Part shown: positions 1 through 9,572 of the stretch, piece by piece
How positions within the stretch are numbered: position 1 is the stretch's first letter
How the letters are laid out: every line of letters starts with the position of its first letter
Source of the DNA: Thalassia testudinum
Taxonomy: Eukaryota > Streptophyta > Magnoliopsida > Alismatales > Hydrocharitaceae
Assembly (NCBI GenBank): GCA_037157565.1
Contig: JAZHRO010000050.1
Location: 42,852,001-42,916,000 of the forward strand
DNA: 64,000 nucleotides
Direction: 5' to 3'
The notes under the pieces: generated by a model
The model's database searches: none
Told to the model about the DNA's origin: nothing
The model's input: only the letters and a program-made list of their open reading frames with translations
Position numbers and translations under genes: made by a program

Positions 1-1385
1 TGTCGTTATAGTCGCACTTGCAATGTCGATTTTAAAATAATTAAACGGAGGTGAGTCTGAGTGTCAGTCTCAGGGAGGCGTGAAAATTGGATTTTTACTT
101 TACCACTTGTTGTCACGGAAAGTGCAGAGTTTTGCTTGCGAAAGGTGCAGTTTTGAAAAGTGAGAGAGAGAGATAGAGAGAGAGAGAAGGTTTAGGGTTA
201 GAAAGCTCTTTGTTTTGATCATGCAACTTGAACAGAAATTAAAATGGCAATTGAACGGAAAATAACTTCATTAAACATGCACTTGTAGTTCATGACTTAC
301 AACATTAAATACATGCTTCAACAAAAATAATAAAAAACTTAAAAGAGAGAGAGAGAGAAAGAGAGTGTGTGTGGAGAGCGACGAGGCAGCCACGACGGTG
401 GAGGAGGCTCCGTCGGCAGCTCGTCGTCTCCGGCGATTACAAGAGTGCCTAAGGCTAGCTAAGAAAGGGGTGGAGTAGTTGCAAGAAGTGAATGCCTTGA
501 ATGGTGGTTGGAGGGGGTTTAAATAGAGTTAAGGGCTTCCTAAAAGAAGGGGCTTTAGCGACATCCAGAGCGTCGCTAAAACCGCTTCCAAAAGCGTCGG
601 TGAAGCCCTCTCGCCGCCGGTCAGCCGCCCGCCTCGTTCCTTCTCCTCGCGCGATCCACGGCCGCTGAACAACAGCCGTCCGATCGAAGATCGGACGGCA
701 GAGAGCCTTCCTCGCCTGCGCTAGGATCGCGCCTCGGGCGCACGTGTGCGCGCGCGTCTCTGCCCGACGTTCGGGCGCGCATGGACGCTCGTGAGCTGCG
801 GTCGCGCCGCGTGGCAAGATCTTGGCCACCCGCTACTGATCGGGCGGCCCAATTTCTCTGCGCCCGTCGCCTGTCTTCAATTTCCACCCCGCGTGGCTCG
901 AACGTGCGTCGCATGGGTGCGGGCATGCGAGCTAACCGTTGCGCCACGCCCGCGCTTTGTCGCGGCGACCGCGGGCAGGCGCGCAGATCTCGGTCGTTCG
1001 ATCGAAGATCGACGACCGAGATTTGATCTCAGCTGGCTGAAGGCGCGGTGAGCGCGGGGGCGAGGCTGACGTGGCGCAATCTGAGCCGTTGATCTCCAGA
1101 TCAACGGTCAGAACTTCTTGGGCCCATTGTAGGAGCTCTGGATGTCGGATTTGGCCGATCTTGAGTCCGTTGGACTCCGTTCGTCGTTCTGAATCCGTCC
1201 GTGCAGTCCGATTGCTCATCTGAGGCCTGCTTTGACAAATGCTTACACAAATGGCCATTAATACAATTTATAAGCAATCTTGGTACATGATGCATGCAAT
1301 GCTCCTATTATACTTATGTTGTGCCTTTTATTCTAAAGATGGGCCATATTCAACATAATTATCACCCCCTTGTGTAGTGTTATCG
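1..1385 (-). repeat. A1 3-prime LTR (truncated by window edge)
   Basis: This repeat is near-identical to 9604-10952. Similarity stops at 1384-1385, immediately before the polypurine tract. It contains (GA)n runs near 161-187 and 340-365, a TATA-like box on the minus strand at 518-530, and strong hairpins. These are TTTAGCGAC/GTCGCTAAA (554-580), a 10-bp stem at 676-698 with a GAA loop, and a 10-bp stem at 1086-1107 with a CC loop. Short GC-rich open frames inside it are not conserved as proteins and I do not call them. Confidence 0.93.
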
Positions 1386-1396
1386 TACCCCCATGC
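1386..1396 (-). other. A1 polypurine tract
   Basis: In element orientation this reads GCATGGGGGTA and directly abuts the 3-prime LTR. It is the expected primer for plus-strand DNA synthesis. The same tract occurs beside the 3-prime LTR of D1, F1, F2 and E2. Confidence 0.9.
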
Positions 1397-1401
1397 TTAC
1401 T

Positions 1402-1422
1402 CCTTGCTAGTCCCTAGCAAGG
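1402..1422 (-). other. PPT-adjacent stem-loop of A1
   Basis: CCTTGCTAG and CTAGCAAGG form a perfect 9-bp stem around a TCC loop (plus-strand reading), 5 bp inside the polypurine tract. Equivalent hairpins occur in D1, E2 and F2, with a decayed version in F1. Confidence 0.7.
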
Positions 1423-1965
1423 TTTATTCTAGTTTTTATTTCCTTGCAGAATTCAAGAAGTAATTGCTTAGGCGCTTCGTTACTTGTCAATAAGAGGAAA
1501 TATACGCAGATCTTAATCTACAAAGACTAAGCAGCGCCCGGGTGTCTGCCAAAATACGAATCGCCCGAATCCTTGCTTTAATGTATATATAACTATACAT
1601 ATGTATACGTTTATATATTTTTTTAGAATTTTTTTTCGGAATTCAGTGTGGGTTGATAACTTTTTACGGCTACCCAACCCACCCAAAACTCGGTCAAAAC
1701 CCTAAGTGCTAAGCATCTTGGTGTGAATGTTGTGATAGACTCACTTAACGGTAACTGAGACAGACTTCGAGTTTCTACGCCTCTAGGTGACCAGAAAAGG
1801 AAACAAATTTTCCTGAAGGTGTATTTGTTCGATTGGTAGCTTTCTCCCTACATTTGTTTTAATTGGGGTCAACACAAGGATTTTTCCAGTGTATATCTCC
1901 CCAGCTTGTACTACTTCCCTGCTTCTTCCTTAGGTGTTTTGATCTTTTTTGTGCAATTATTGAGC

Positions 1966-2194
1966 TGGGCTCTAGACAACCGACCAATGGGCTGTTACCC
2001 ACGATCACTTGCCGGCCATACTTGTGCGGTGAAGTGTAGTTTATTTTCTTTTCTTCTTCTTCCTTTTTTTTTTTTTGTAGGTGGCTTCCCTGATCTCAAA
2101 TGTACCTAGAGGCAACGAAAAAGAAATGGCCTATGGCTGGGTTCTGGACAACCTGCCAATGGGTTGTTACCCACGACAACTTACCAGCCATACC
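1966..2194 (-). repeat. Duplicated structured motif (A1 copies 1966-2020 and 2138-2194)
   Basis: Both copies contain GACAACC, then TGGG-6 nt-CCCA, then an ACGA(C/T)(A/C)ACTT stretch and a CCAGCC- or CCGGCC-like end. The pair is conserved in F1 (28785-28838, 29009-29066) and F2 (45494-45550, 45712-45770), with roughly 170-225 bp between copy starts. The function is unknown. Confidence 0.65.
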
Positions 2195-2578
2195 ACCCTA
2201 GAGAGTTCATTAGCTACCCAATTTCTGTCAAAATCTCCGAGAAGTGAGTCTGTGCAAAAATGTGTGCAGATGCTTAGACTCAAAGTTTTCCTGAGTTAGA
2301 GGGTGAGTTGATAAGTCGTATACTTATTACCTTATTTAGTAGGTGGATTAGAATATCTTAAGGTTGCAAGGATTCGCCACTAAATCCATATTTTAATGGA
2401 CACCAGGGCTGATTAAGCTGGAAGGCCTGAAAAGTCTAAGTCTTTAAGTTCTTTCTATATTATTTTCCACTATTGATAAGTTTCTAATGCCTAAGTTTTC
2501 TTCCTAAATTCAAATTTTTTTTAATTAATTAATTTATTCATTCAGACTGATTAATTGAGCTCAGGATTATGTAATTTA

Positions 2579-2615
2579 CCCCCCCCCCCCATGCTTAAGT
2601 TGGACAATGTCCTCA
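2579..2615 (-). other. Internal PPT-like box of A1
   Basis: In element orientation this is CAATGAGGACATTG, a short spacer, TTAAGCAT and then a run of 12 G. It resembles the true polypurine tract but lies about 1.2 kb upstream of it. Counterparts are at 24061-24091 (D1), 28366-28400 (F1), 38788-38822 (E2) and 45079-45114 (F2). Confidence 0.7.
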
Positions 2616-2693
2616 TTGGCAGATTCATGGATGCAAAAGGGTTCAAAAAGATAGTACCTGAGTGACGTAAACTACCAGATCAGTCTGAATCCT

Positions 2694-2709
2694 CTGGGTT
2701 GCCTCCCAG
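2694..2709 (-). other. Post-ORF hairpin of A1
   Basis: CTGGG and CCCAG pair around a six-base loop that reads AGGCAA in element orientation, about 42 bp past the integrase stop. E2 has the same loop on a different stem (39015-39030). D1 has GATGGG/CCCATC around TGGTAA (23942-23959). Confidence 0.6.
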
Positions 2710-2751
2710 GAAGCGCTGAGTTTAACACCTCCAGCTGGGCGGTGCTCGGTG

Positions 2752-3963
2752 TCAGCCCTCAACGAGGGTGACACTTTCCTTGGGGGGTACCTGGGCCAGG
2801 AAATGCTTCAATCTTTGACCATTAACTGTAAAAGTGTGCCCAGTGTTAAGATCAACAATTTCAACTGACCCATTAGAATAGGGCTTAACCACCCGAAATG
2901 GTCCTGTCCATTTGGACCTGAGTTTCCCTGGGAAGAGTTTCAGGCGTGCATCAAACAGCCAAACTTGCTGGTTAGGCTCAAAGGTTTTTCTATGAATGAG
3001 TCGGTCGTGGACGGCTTTCATTTTCTCCTTATACAGTCGACTATTGTCAAAGGCGTCCCGACGGATTTCTTCGAGCTCAGATAATTGCAGCATCCTCTGA
3101 GCACCGGCTAACTGGGGATCCATGTTACACTGCTTGATAGCCCAGTAAGCTCGGTGTTCCAATTCGACAGGAAGAAGGCAGGCCTTGCCGAAGACCAGGC
3201 GATAAGGCGACATGCCTATCGGGGTCTTGAAAGCGGTCCTGTATGCCCACAGGGCATCATCAAGTCGTGTGGACCAGTCTTTCCTATCAGGTCTCACAGT
3301 CTTCTGTAAAATGTTCTTGATTTGTCTATTGGAGACCTCAGTCTGCCCATTTGTTTGTGGATGATACGAGGTGGCAATGCGGTGGTTTACCCCGTATTTT
3401 CTAAGTAGGGCACAGAATTGGGAATGGATAAAATGGCTTCCACCATCACTGATCATGGCCTTGGGTATTCCAAATCGGGAAAAGATGTTCTTCACAAAGT
3501 CCATGACAGTCTTGTGATCGCATCGTCGGGTGGCGATGGCTTCAATCCATTTGGAAACATAGTCTACTGAGACCAGGATGTACTCAAAGCCGTTGGATGG
3601 TGGAAATGGGCCCATAAAATCGATACCCCAAACGTCGAAGATTTCGACAATCAAAATGGGCTGAAGGGGCATCATATCTTTCTTGGTCATGGTCCCCAGT
3701 GTTTGGCAGCGTGAGCAAGTTTTGGAAAAGATGTGTGCATCCTTAAATAGGGACGGCCAGTAAAATCCAGACTGTAAAACTTTTGCAGCTGTTTTCTTTC
3801 CAGAGAAGTGGCAGCCACACGCTTAGTCATGACAAAAGGAAAGCACACTCTGAACTTCATCTTCAGGGATACACCTTCTGATGATATAATCAGCACAGAG
3901 GCGAAACAGCATGGGATCATCCCAGAAATAGTGCTTGGCCTCAGCCAAGAACCTGTCCCGTTG
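2752..3963 (-). pseudogene. A1 integrase (defective)
   Basis: Integrase inserts the cDNA into host chromatin. The open part (2752-3690) has the catalytic triad D24, D82 and E118, counted from its first Met, with the canonical D-x35-E spacing. It also has the Athila-typical C-terminal stretch with [12 protein letters not shown] and LPVELEH. No chromodomain follows. The upstream zinc-binding region (about 3690-3920) is recognisable in the same frame, with a CSRC pair and HFSGKKT, but a TAA interrupts it near 3822, and the RNase H frame ends at 3964. The protein is therefore broken before its zinc domain although its catalytic core is intact. It is the last unit of the gag-pol frame and is followed by the 1.35-kb noncoding region. 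Confidence 0.92.
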
Positions 3964-5382
3964 CTATCTAGACCAGCTGTGAGAGGTTTGTCCTATAACC
4001 AGGTAATTGACGTAGTCAGCATACCATGGCATTTTCTTGTCTTGCACGGCTAGGATGTGTTCATCAGGGAAGGTATCAGATAGAGGTAGGGAGGGTCCAA
4101 TTTGGTCTGGATGAAGTCTCGACAGGTGGTCAGCCACCACATTTTTCGATCCAGCCTTGTCTCGGATTTCCAGGTCAAATTCCTGCAAAAGCAGGATCCA
4201 TCTGATGAGCCTGGGCTTTGAGTCCTTTTTGGCCAACAGGTGCCAGATGGCTGAATGGTCAGTGTAAATAATCACGCGGGATCCCAGCAAGTATGAGCGA
4301 AATTTTTCAAATCCAAATACTACAGCGAGCAACTCTTTCTCTGTGACGGTATAATTACGTTGGGCCTCGTCCAACGTTTTGCTCGCGTAGTAGATCACCA
4401 CGGGCTTCTTGTCTTGCCTTTGTCCCAGGACAGCGCCTATGGCAAAATCTGATGCATCACACATAATCTCAAAGTCCTGGGACCAGTCTGGGGGTTGAAG
4501 TACAGGTGCGGTGGAGACTAAGTCCCGGAGGGTGTGATAAGCCTGGATGCAATCAGGAGACATGTGGAATATGGCGCCGTTGGCTAGAAGGTCGGTCAAG
4601 GGTTTGGAAAGCTTGGAAAAGCCTTGGATGAACCTTCGGTAGAAGCCAACATGTCCTAGGAAGGAGCGAATCTGCCAGACCGAACTAGGTGGAGGAAGTT
4701 TGGAAATTAAATCAACCTTAGCTCGATCTACCTTGATGCCCCTATATGAAACGATGTGACCGAGGACAATTCCTTCTTGAACCATAAAATGGCTCTTTTC
4801 CCAACTTAACACCAAGTTAACCTCGATACATCTTTTTAGGATTTTCTCCAAGTTGCTCAAACAATGGTTGAATGAATTCCCGAACACAGAGAAATCATCC
4901 ATAAAGACCTCTAAGTATTCACCCACCATTTCGGAAAAAATGGCTAGCATGCAACGCTGGAAGGTCGCGGGTGCGTTGCATAACCCGAACGACATTCGAT
5001 GGAATGCAAACGTGCCATACGGGCAAGTGAATGTGGTCTTTTCCTGATCTTCCGGAGCAATTGCGACTTGGTTATATCCTGAATATCCATCTAGGAAGCA
5101 AAAATACTTCTGCCCTACCAATCTTTCAAGGATTTGGTCAATGAATGGCAAGGGGAAGTGGTCCTTCTTAGTGGCTTCATTAAGCTTCCTATAATCAATA
5201 CACACTCGCCATGCGGTGGTGGTGCAGGTGGGGATGGATTCGCCATGATCATTGGTGACAACGGTGAGCCCAGCTTTCTTTGGAACCACTTGAGTGGGGC
5301 TCACCCAGTGGCTATCGAAGATAGGGTAGATGATGTCGGCGTCGAGCCACTTGATGATTTCTTTTTTAACGACCTCCCGCAT
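3964..5382 (-). pseudogene. A1 reverse transcriptase and RNase H
   Basis: This 472-residue open block copies the element RNA into DNA and removes the RNA strand. The RT palm shows the first catalytic Asp in [10 protein letters not shown] (D98) and the FMDD box (D162-D163). The RNase H domain shows D309 in CDASDFAIG, the TEKELLA stretch near 348-353, TDHSA (D375) and VADHLSR (D418), so all key residues look intact. The block begins with an internal Met, not a true start. TAA, TGA and TAG codons (about 5514, 5430 and 5403) separate it from protease in the same frame. It ends at a stop just before the integrase zinc region. The block is well preserved but cannot be expressed as a polyprotein without readthrough. 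Confidence 0.93.
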
Positions 5383-5511
5383 GTTTGGGTTTAAATCTCT
5401 CTACATCTGGCGGGAAGGTCAGGCCCCGTCTTCCAGGTAAATCTTGTGGGTGCAATAGGTGGGGCTAATTCCTCTTAAATCCGAAATGGTCCAACCAATG
5501 GCAGCCCGATG

Positions 5512-6768
5512 TTATGAAAGGGTCGCAATCAACCTGAGTTCCTGATCCTTGGTTAGATGAGAATTAATAATCACTGGGAAGGTCTGGTCAGGTCCCAAGA
5601 AGATGTACTTGAGATTCTCGGGCAATGGTTTAAGTTTAGGTGCAGGTGGGACCACAGTCGATGGGAAGGGAAAGGGCGGTAGTTGATCAACATCGATCTC
5701 TTCAAATGGTGTCATGTGATGGTACTCAGCCTTACAGAGGTCCATGGGTAATGACGGTGACGGGTCAGAACAGTTACTACGGGTTTGGTGGTCTGAGACA
5801 GAACTGAGGGTGAGGCATTCCTCGATTAAAGTTTCCACGGGATCATGTTCCTCAATGTAATCGCAATCAAAAGACTTTGTCACCCGGAAGATATCCAATT
5901 GCATTTTCCTATCCCCGAAGGCGATTTCCATACATCCCATGTCGCAATCAATGTTTGCTTTAGCCGTAGCTAAGAAAGGTCTACCTAAGATTATGGGTGC
6001 GTTCTGTAATTTTTCAGGGACTTCCATGTCAAGCACCAAAAAGTCAACCAGGAAATAGAAGTCCTTGACCCTTACAATTACATCCTCGACAAACCCCTTC
6101 GGGGTTTTCACTGATCTATCAGCCAGCTGGATGGTGACAGGGGTTGATGTCAGCTCCCCAAAACCAAATTGGTGGTACAGGGTTGTTGGAATTAGATTGA
6201 TAGAAGCACCTAGGTTCAGGAGCGCTCTATCAAACGTCATGTCCCCGATATTGCAAGAAATCAGGAGCGCTCCTGGGTCAGTTCGCTTGAGTGGAAGGTT
6301 GCTTGATACCACGGAACTTGCTTGCTCAGAAAGTACAACCTTCCTAGGTGCTTGCGGTCTCGGCTTACGCTTGGGTGTATAGGCATCCTTTAAAAACTTG
6401 GCGTAAGCAGGGATGTGTTTGACAGCTTCTAGGAGCGGAATATTAATCTGTACTTGCTTAAAAATTTCCAACAGCTCCTCAGTTTCCACAGTATTCTTCT
6501 TTTTCTTGATTATTTCCAAGGCCTCAGGGTAGGGTGTCTGAATGTGGATTGGTTCCATGTCTGGGTCCTTGGTTGGTGCCTCTTCTGAGTCGAGTATTTC
6601 AACAGGTAAAGTCTTGGGGAGAGTCGGCCATTTGGGATCCTGGGTTTTGGTGCCGCTTCTCAAGGTCACCGCATTCGCAGAGGCATTGGGGCCATGGGGT
6701 GATCCTTGAGAAGACGAGAACGAAGAAGCGCCAAACCCAGGAGGTGTTTGTGGGGCTGGCTGGACCAT
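5512..6768 (-). pseudogene. A1 retropepsin-like protease and linker, catalytic Asp lost
   Basis: Protease would cut the gag-pol polyprotein. This 418-residue open block starts with a Pro/Gln/Ser-rich end of gag, then a conserved helical segment (about 95-130, IPLLEAVKHIPAYAKFLK), then the aspartic protease fold. The active-site loop reads LLNLGASINL, with Asn at residue 185 where the family has Asp. ADRS and ILGRPFLATA motifs follow. The homologous D1 block keeps Asp at this site. The Asn predicts an inactive protease even without the stop codons. Downstream is the RT linker with a run of three stops. The block begins at an internal Met after a stop near 6848. Confidence 0.88.
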
Positions 6769-6930
6769 GTGAGCCTGCCCGGGGTTGCTTTGGAACCCTT
6801 GCGAATTGGGGCCTCTGTTAATTATGTTTCGCGGGTTCGGTTGTGGTTAGGAAGGTAGGGATCCTTGTTGTTTACAGTCCAAGAGTTGGCTTAATTATCC
6901 CTTTACCAAGGCCATTTCGTCCTGATGTTT

Positions 6931-8442
6931 CTAGTTCATGTCAGCCATCATCTTTATTAGGGTATCCATTTGGTTTTGTGGGGGAGGGACCGTCATATTC
7001 TGGTTATATTGGGGTCTAACTGGTGGTCCTTGCTGATAAGGGGGCAAGTGTGGCTGCTGGTTTGGCCTGGGCTGGTTTTGGAATTGCGGTGGTTTCTGGT
7101 TCGTCCAACCAAAGTTGGGGTGGTTACGCCAACCGGTGTTGTAAGTGTTGGAGAAAGGGTCAGGTTTCACATATCCTTGGACGGCTTGCACATCTTCTAG
7201 GATAGCCGATGTTGATGAAGAGGGAAGGGAGTAATCAAAGGTCGAGAGAGCAAAGGTCCCTCCCTGGAACATGGTCAGGGGTTGTTCCAGGTTCAGTTGG
7301 GTGAAGGGCTAGACCAGGTCAACATTATGTGCTCCCTTTGCTAGGGAGAAAGTCTGCAAGGGGTTCCTGGTCTGATTCAGTAGCTCATCAATCTTTTTGT
7401 CCACCAATTCCACTCGATCCAACTTTTTGGCAATGATGTCCATGTCAACCATTCTAGAATTTGCTTGCACCTCATAAATCCCTCCACGGGGTTGACTGGA
7501 CCTGTTAAACTGGTTCATGGAGGCATTGTTGAGCGAATTCTCGCTCATAGACTCAAAGAGCTCAAACGCGCTCTCCTCGTCTTTGTTTAGGAAGTTCCCC
7601 CCACATGAGGCATCGACGAAGTTCCGTAGGTTGCTGTCCAGACCGTGGTAGAAGATCTGGGCCAATTGCCACCTTGGAACTTCGTGGTATGGGCATTTCC
7701 TCAAAAGTTCATTAAATCTTTCCCACGCCTCATGAAATTGTTCCCCACCCTGGAGTGTGAAGGTAGTGATAGCTCTTCTGAGGGCATTGGTCTTTCCTAT
7801 GGGGAAGAATTTCTTTAAAAATGCATGCCTCAGTTCTTCCCAGGTGGTGATGGGTCTACCTAGGGTTCTAAGCCAATGAGAAGCCTTGTCTTTTAATGAG
7901 AAAGGGAACATCTTGATTAGAACAATGTCAAGACTAATGTTCCTAGGTTTCACCGTTAGTGCTATGTGATCGAGATCCTTTAGGTGCTGAAAGGGGTCCT
8001 CATTTGAGCTTCCATGAAAGTGGCTTTGGATCAGGCTTAGGACATTCAATTTTAGCTCAAAATCATCTCCCCCCTCGGGGATCCTAAGGTGTGGCTCGAT
8101 TCTAATAGCAGAAGGGTTATAGAAATCACGGAGGGGTCTTGGCTGGTCCTGAAATGGAGGTAAATCAAGTGGTGGTTGCCCTGGTATGTCATGGAAAGGT
8201 GGTGGTGGTTGTTCTTGTGGGTTCTGTAACCGTTGTATGGCTTGCATGATGGTATGGATTTGTTGTTGCTGAAGCCAATGGTTAGCATTGATTTGAGCTT
8301 GGATGATGGCCATAGCATCTGGTGGGGGTTGATCTTCAACCTCATCTACCCTAGGTTCAGCCATGTTTTCAACAGAATTACATCGCCTAGATTCCTGCCC
8401 CAAAACACACAACTCGGGATGCAGTGAGCGCCTCCCGTGCAT
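6931..8442 (-). pseudogene. A1 gag (capsid protein), interrupted by a stop
   Basis: Gag forms the virus-like particle and packages the RNA. The first block (7309-8442) has an upstream Met at 8442. The more likely start is the Met at 8364, which begins an acidic MAEPRVDEVEDQ stretch. The capsid domain follows, with FHGSSNEDPFQHLKDL, SHWLRTLGRPITTWEEL, FLKKFFPIGKTNALRR and FYHGLDSNLRNFVDASCGG. After a stop near 7309 the same frame continues (6931-7272) into a Pro/Gln/Asn-rich tail with TYNTGWRNHPNFGW, typical of Athila gag ends. I see no CCHC zinc knuckle in the tail. Capsid homology to D1 (18600-19470) is clear. Confidence 0.9.
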
Positions 8443-9550
8443 ACACTAGAGAAGAACAGGAGGGGATGCGGAGGGCGACAGATGCGAGAAATGTGTTTCA
8501 ATCAAGCACCCAAGCCTAGTCCTTAGGGTGTATTCCCTAGGAGACCTAGAAATCTCACAAAGGGTGATTAAGTCCGTAAGCACTGGACTCCCCTTCCCAA
8601 GGCTAATCTGGCCAGGTTGATTATGAGGGGATTGCAGTGAAGGTTCTTCCTTTGACTTGCTCCTCCGGTTCCATAGACCCCACAACCACGGTCGTTTGAC
8701 ACTGCCCCGCAGCCTAGTCACCAGATTCTACCAAGGGAATGAAAGCCAAGTTCCTAGCGGACAAAACCTCGCCTTTTGAGACTTAACTCAATCCTGCCTA
8801 GGGCACGTCTACTCAGTTTTAAAGGGCTAGGATAGTGCTTGTGCTTAGGGTGATGTGATGAGGCGTTGATTGGGGTGGTGCCTCTTAATTTTTCACTTTC
8901 AAGGTGTGTGCTTCTAGCAAAACATGGTTTTCAAGTAAGGATTTGTTAAGATGTGGTGTCTTTTAGTGTTTCATCCTTACTTTAGTACTTTTTAGGGTTG
9001 ACATGTCTCAATGTTTTCAAACACGTTTCAGTGGGCACGTCAAGTTCTGCACACAATTTGATGAAAGTAGATTTCCTTTTATTTTGTAGAGGCTCTAAAA
9101 CCCTAGTGTACTCATCCTAATGATCATGCAGCTTCTATTAGATGAGTCAGTTTTAGGGTTGAGTGGTGCGGCCCAGGTCAACTCATGGTGGCTTCGCAAA
9201 CACCACTCAAGAAAAAGAAAAGAACACTCCAAGAATTTATTCAGAATGTTAGAGTGTACATTTTTTTTGTGGGGTGATGTGTTAAGGATGTGGGTCAAGC
9301 AATCATACACCACGCCAATTTTTTTCAGTTTTTACAAATTTTTTTTAGTTTTTTCACGCAAGCAAACAATGAGAGAGAGGTTACTCACTATCGGTCCTTG
9401 AGGCGCCTACTCCCTTGCTACCGTTGTGGGATGAGTCGCTTCACCGTCCATGAGCCGAATTCCTGCACCCGTCAAGTAAAAAGGAAAATAGGGCATTCGA
9501 CGATGTGAGAATGAATGTGGAATGGAGGTGATAAAACAAATCCATTGCCT
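8443..9550 (-). other. A1 leader between PBS and gag
   Basis: This is about 1.1 kb of untranslated leader running from the primer site to the gag start. The open frames here (for example 8446-8721) show no recognisable domain. I see no further signal. Confidence 0.7.
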
Positions 9551-9567
9551 CCCCGGCAACGGCGCCA
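9551..9567 (-). other. A1 primer-binding site (tRNA-Asp type)
   Basis: In element orientation this reads TGGCGCCGTTGCCGGGG, matching the complement of the plant tRNA-Asp 3-prime end as I know it. It lies 5 bp inside the 5-prime LTR. It is the best preserved of six related primer sites in the window. Confidence 0.88.
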
Positions 9568-9572
9568 AAAAC

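Larger units (their letters stand above)
1397..2751 (-). other. A1 3-prime noncoding region
   Basis: These 1.35 kb lie between integrase and the polypurine tract and hold no credible protein. By eye the region is homologous to 28070-29643 (F1) and 44817-46339 (F2). Shared landmarks are the PPT-adjacent stem-loop, two copies of a roughly 55-bp motif (about 1966-2020 and 2138-2194), a hairpin at 2310-2328, a stem at 2385-2400, an internal PPT-like box near 2579-2615 and a hairpin at 2694-2709. Confidence 0.75.

Noticed and set aside
455..1295. Several overlapping open frames in the A1 LTR (both strands)
   Set aside because: They lie in a GC-rich LTR full of hairpins, lack domains and are not kept in the same frame in the other LTR (10058-10862).
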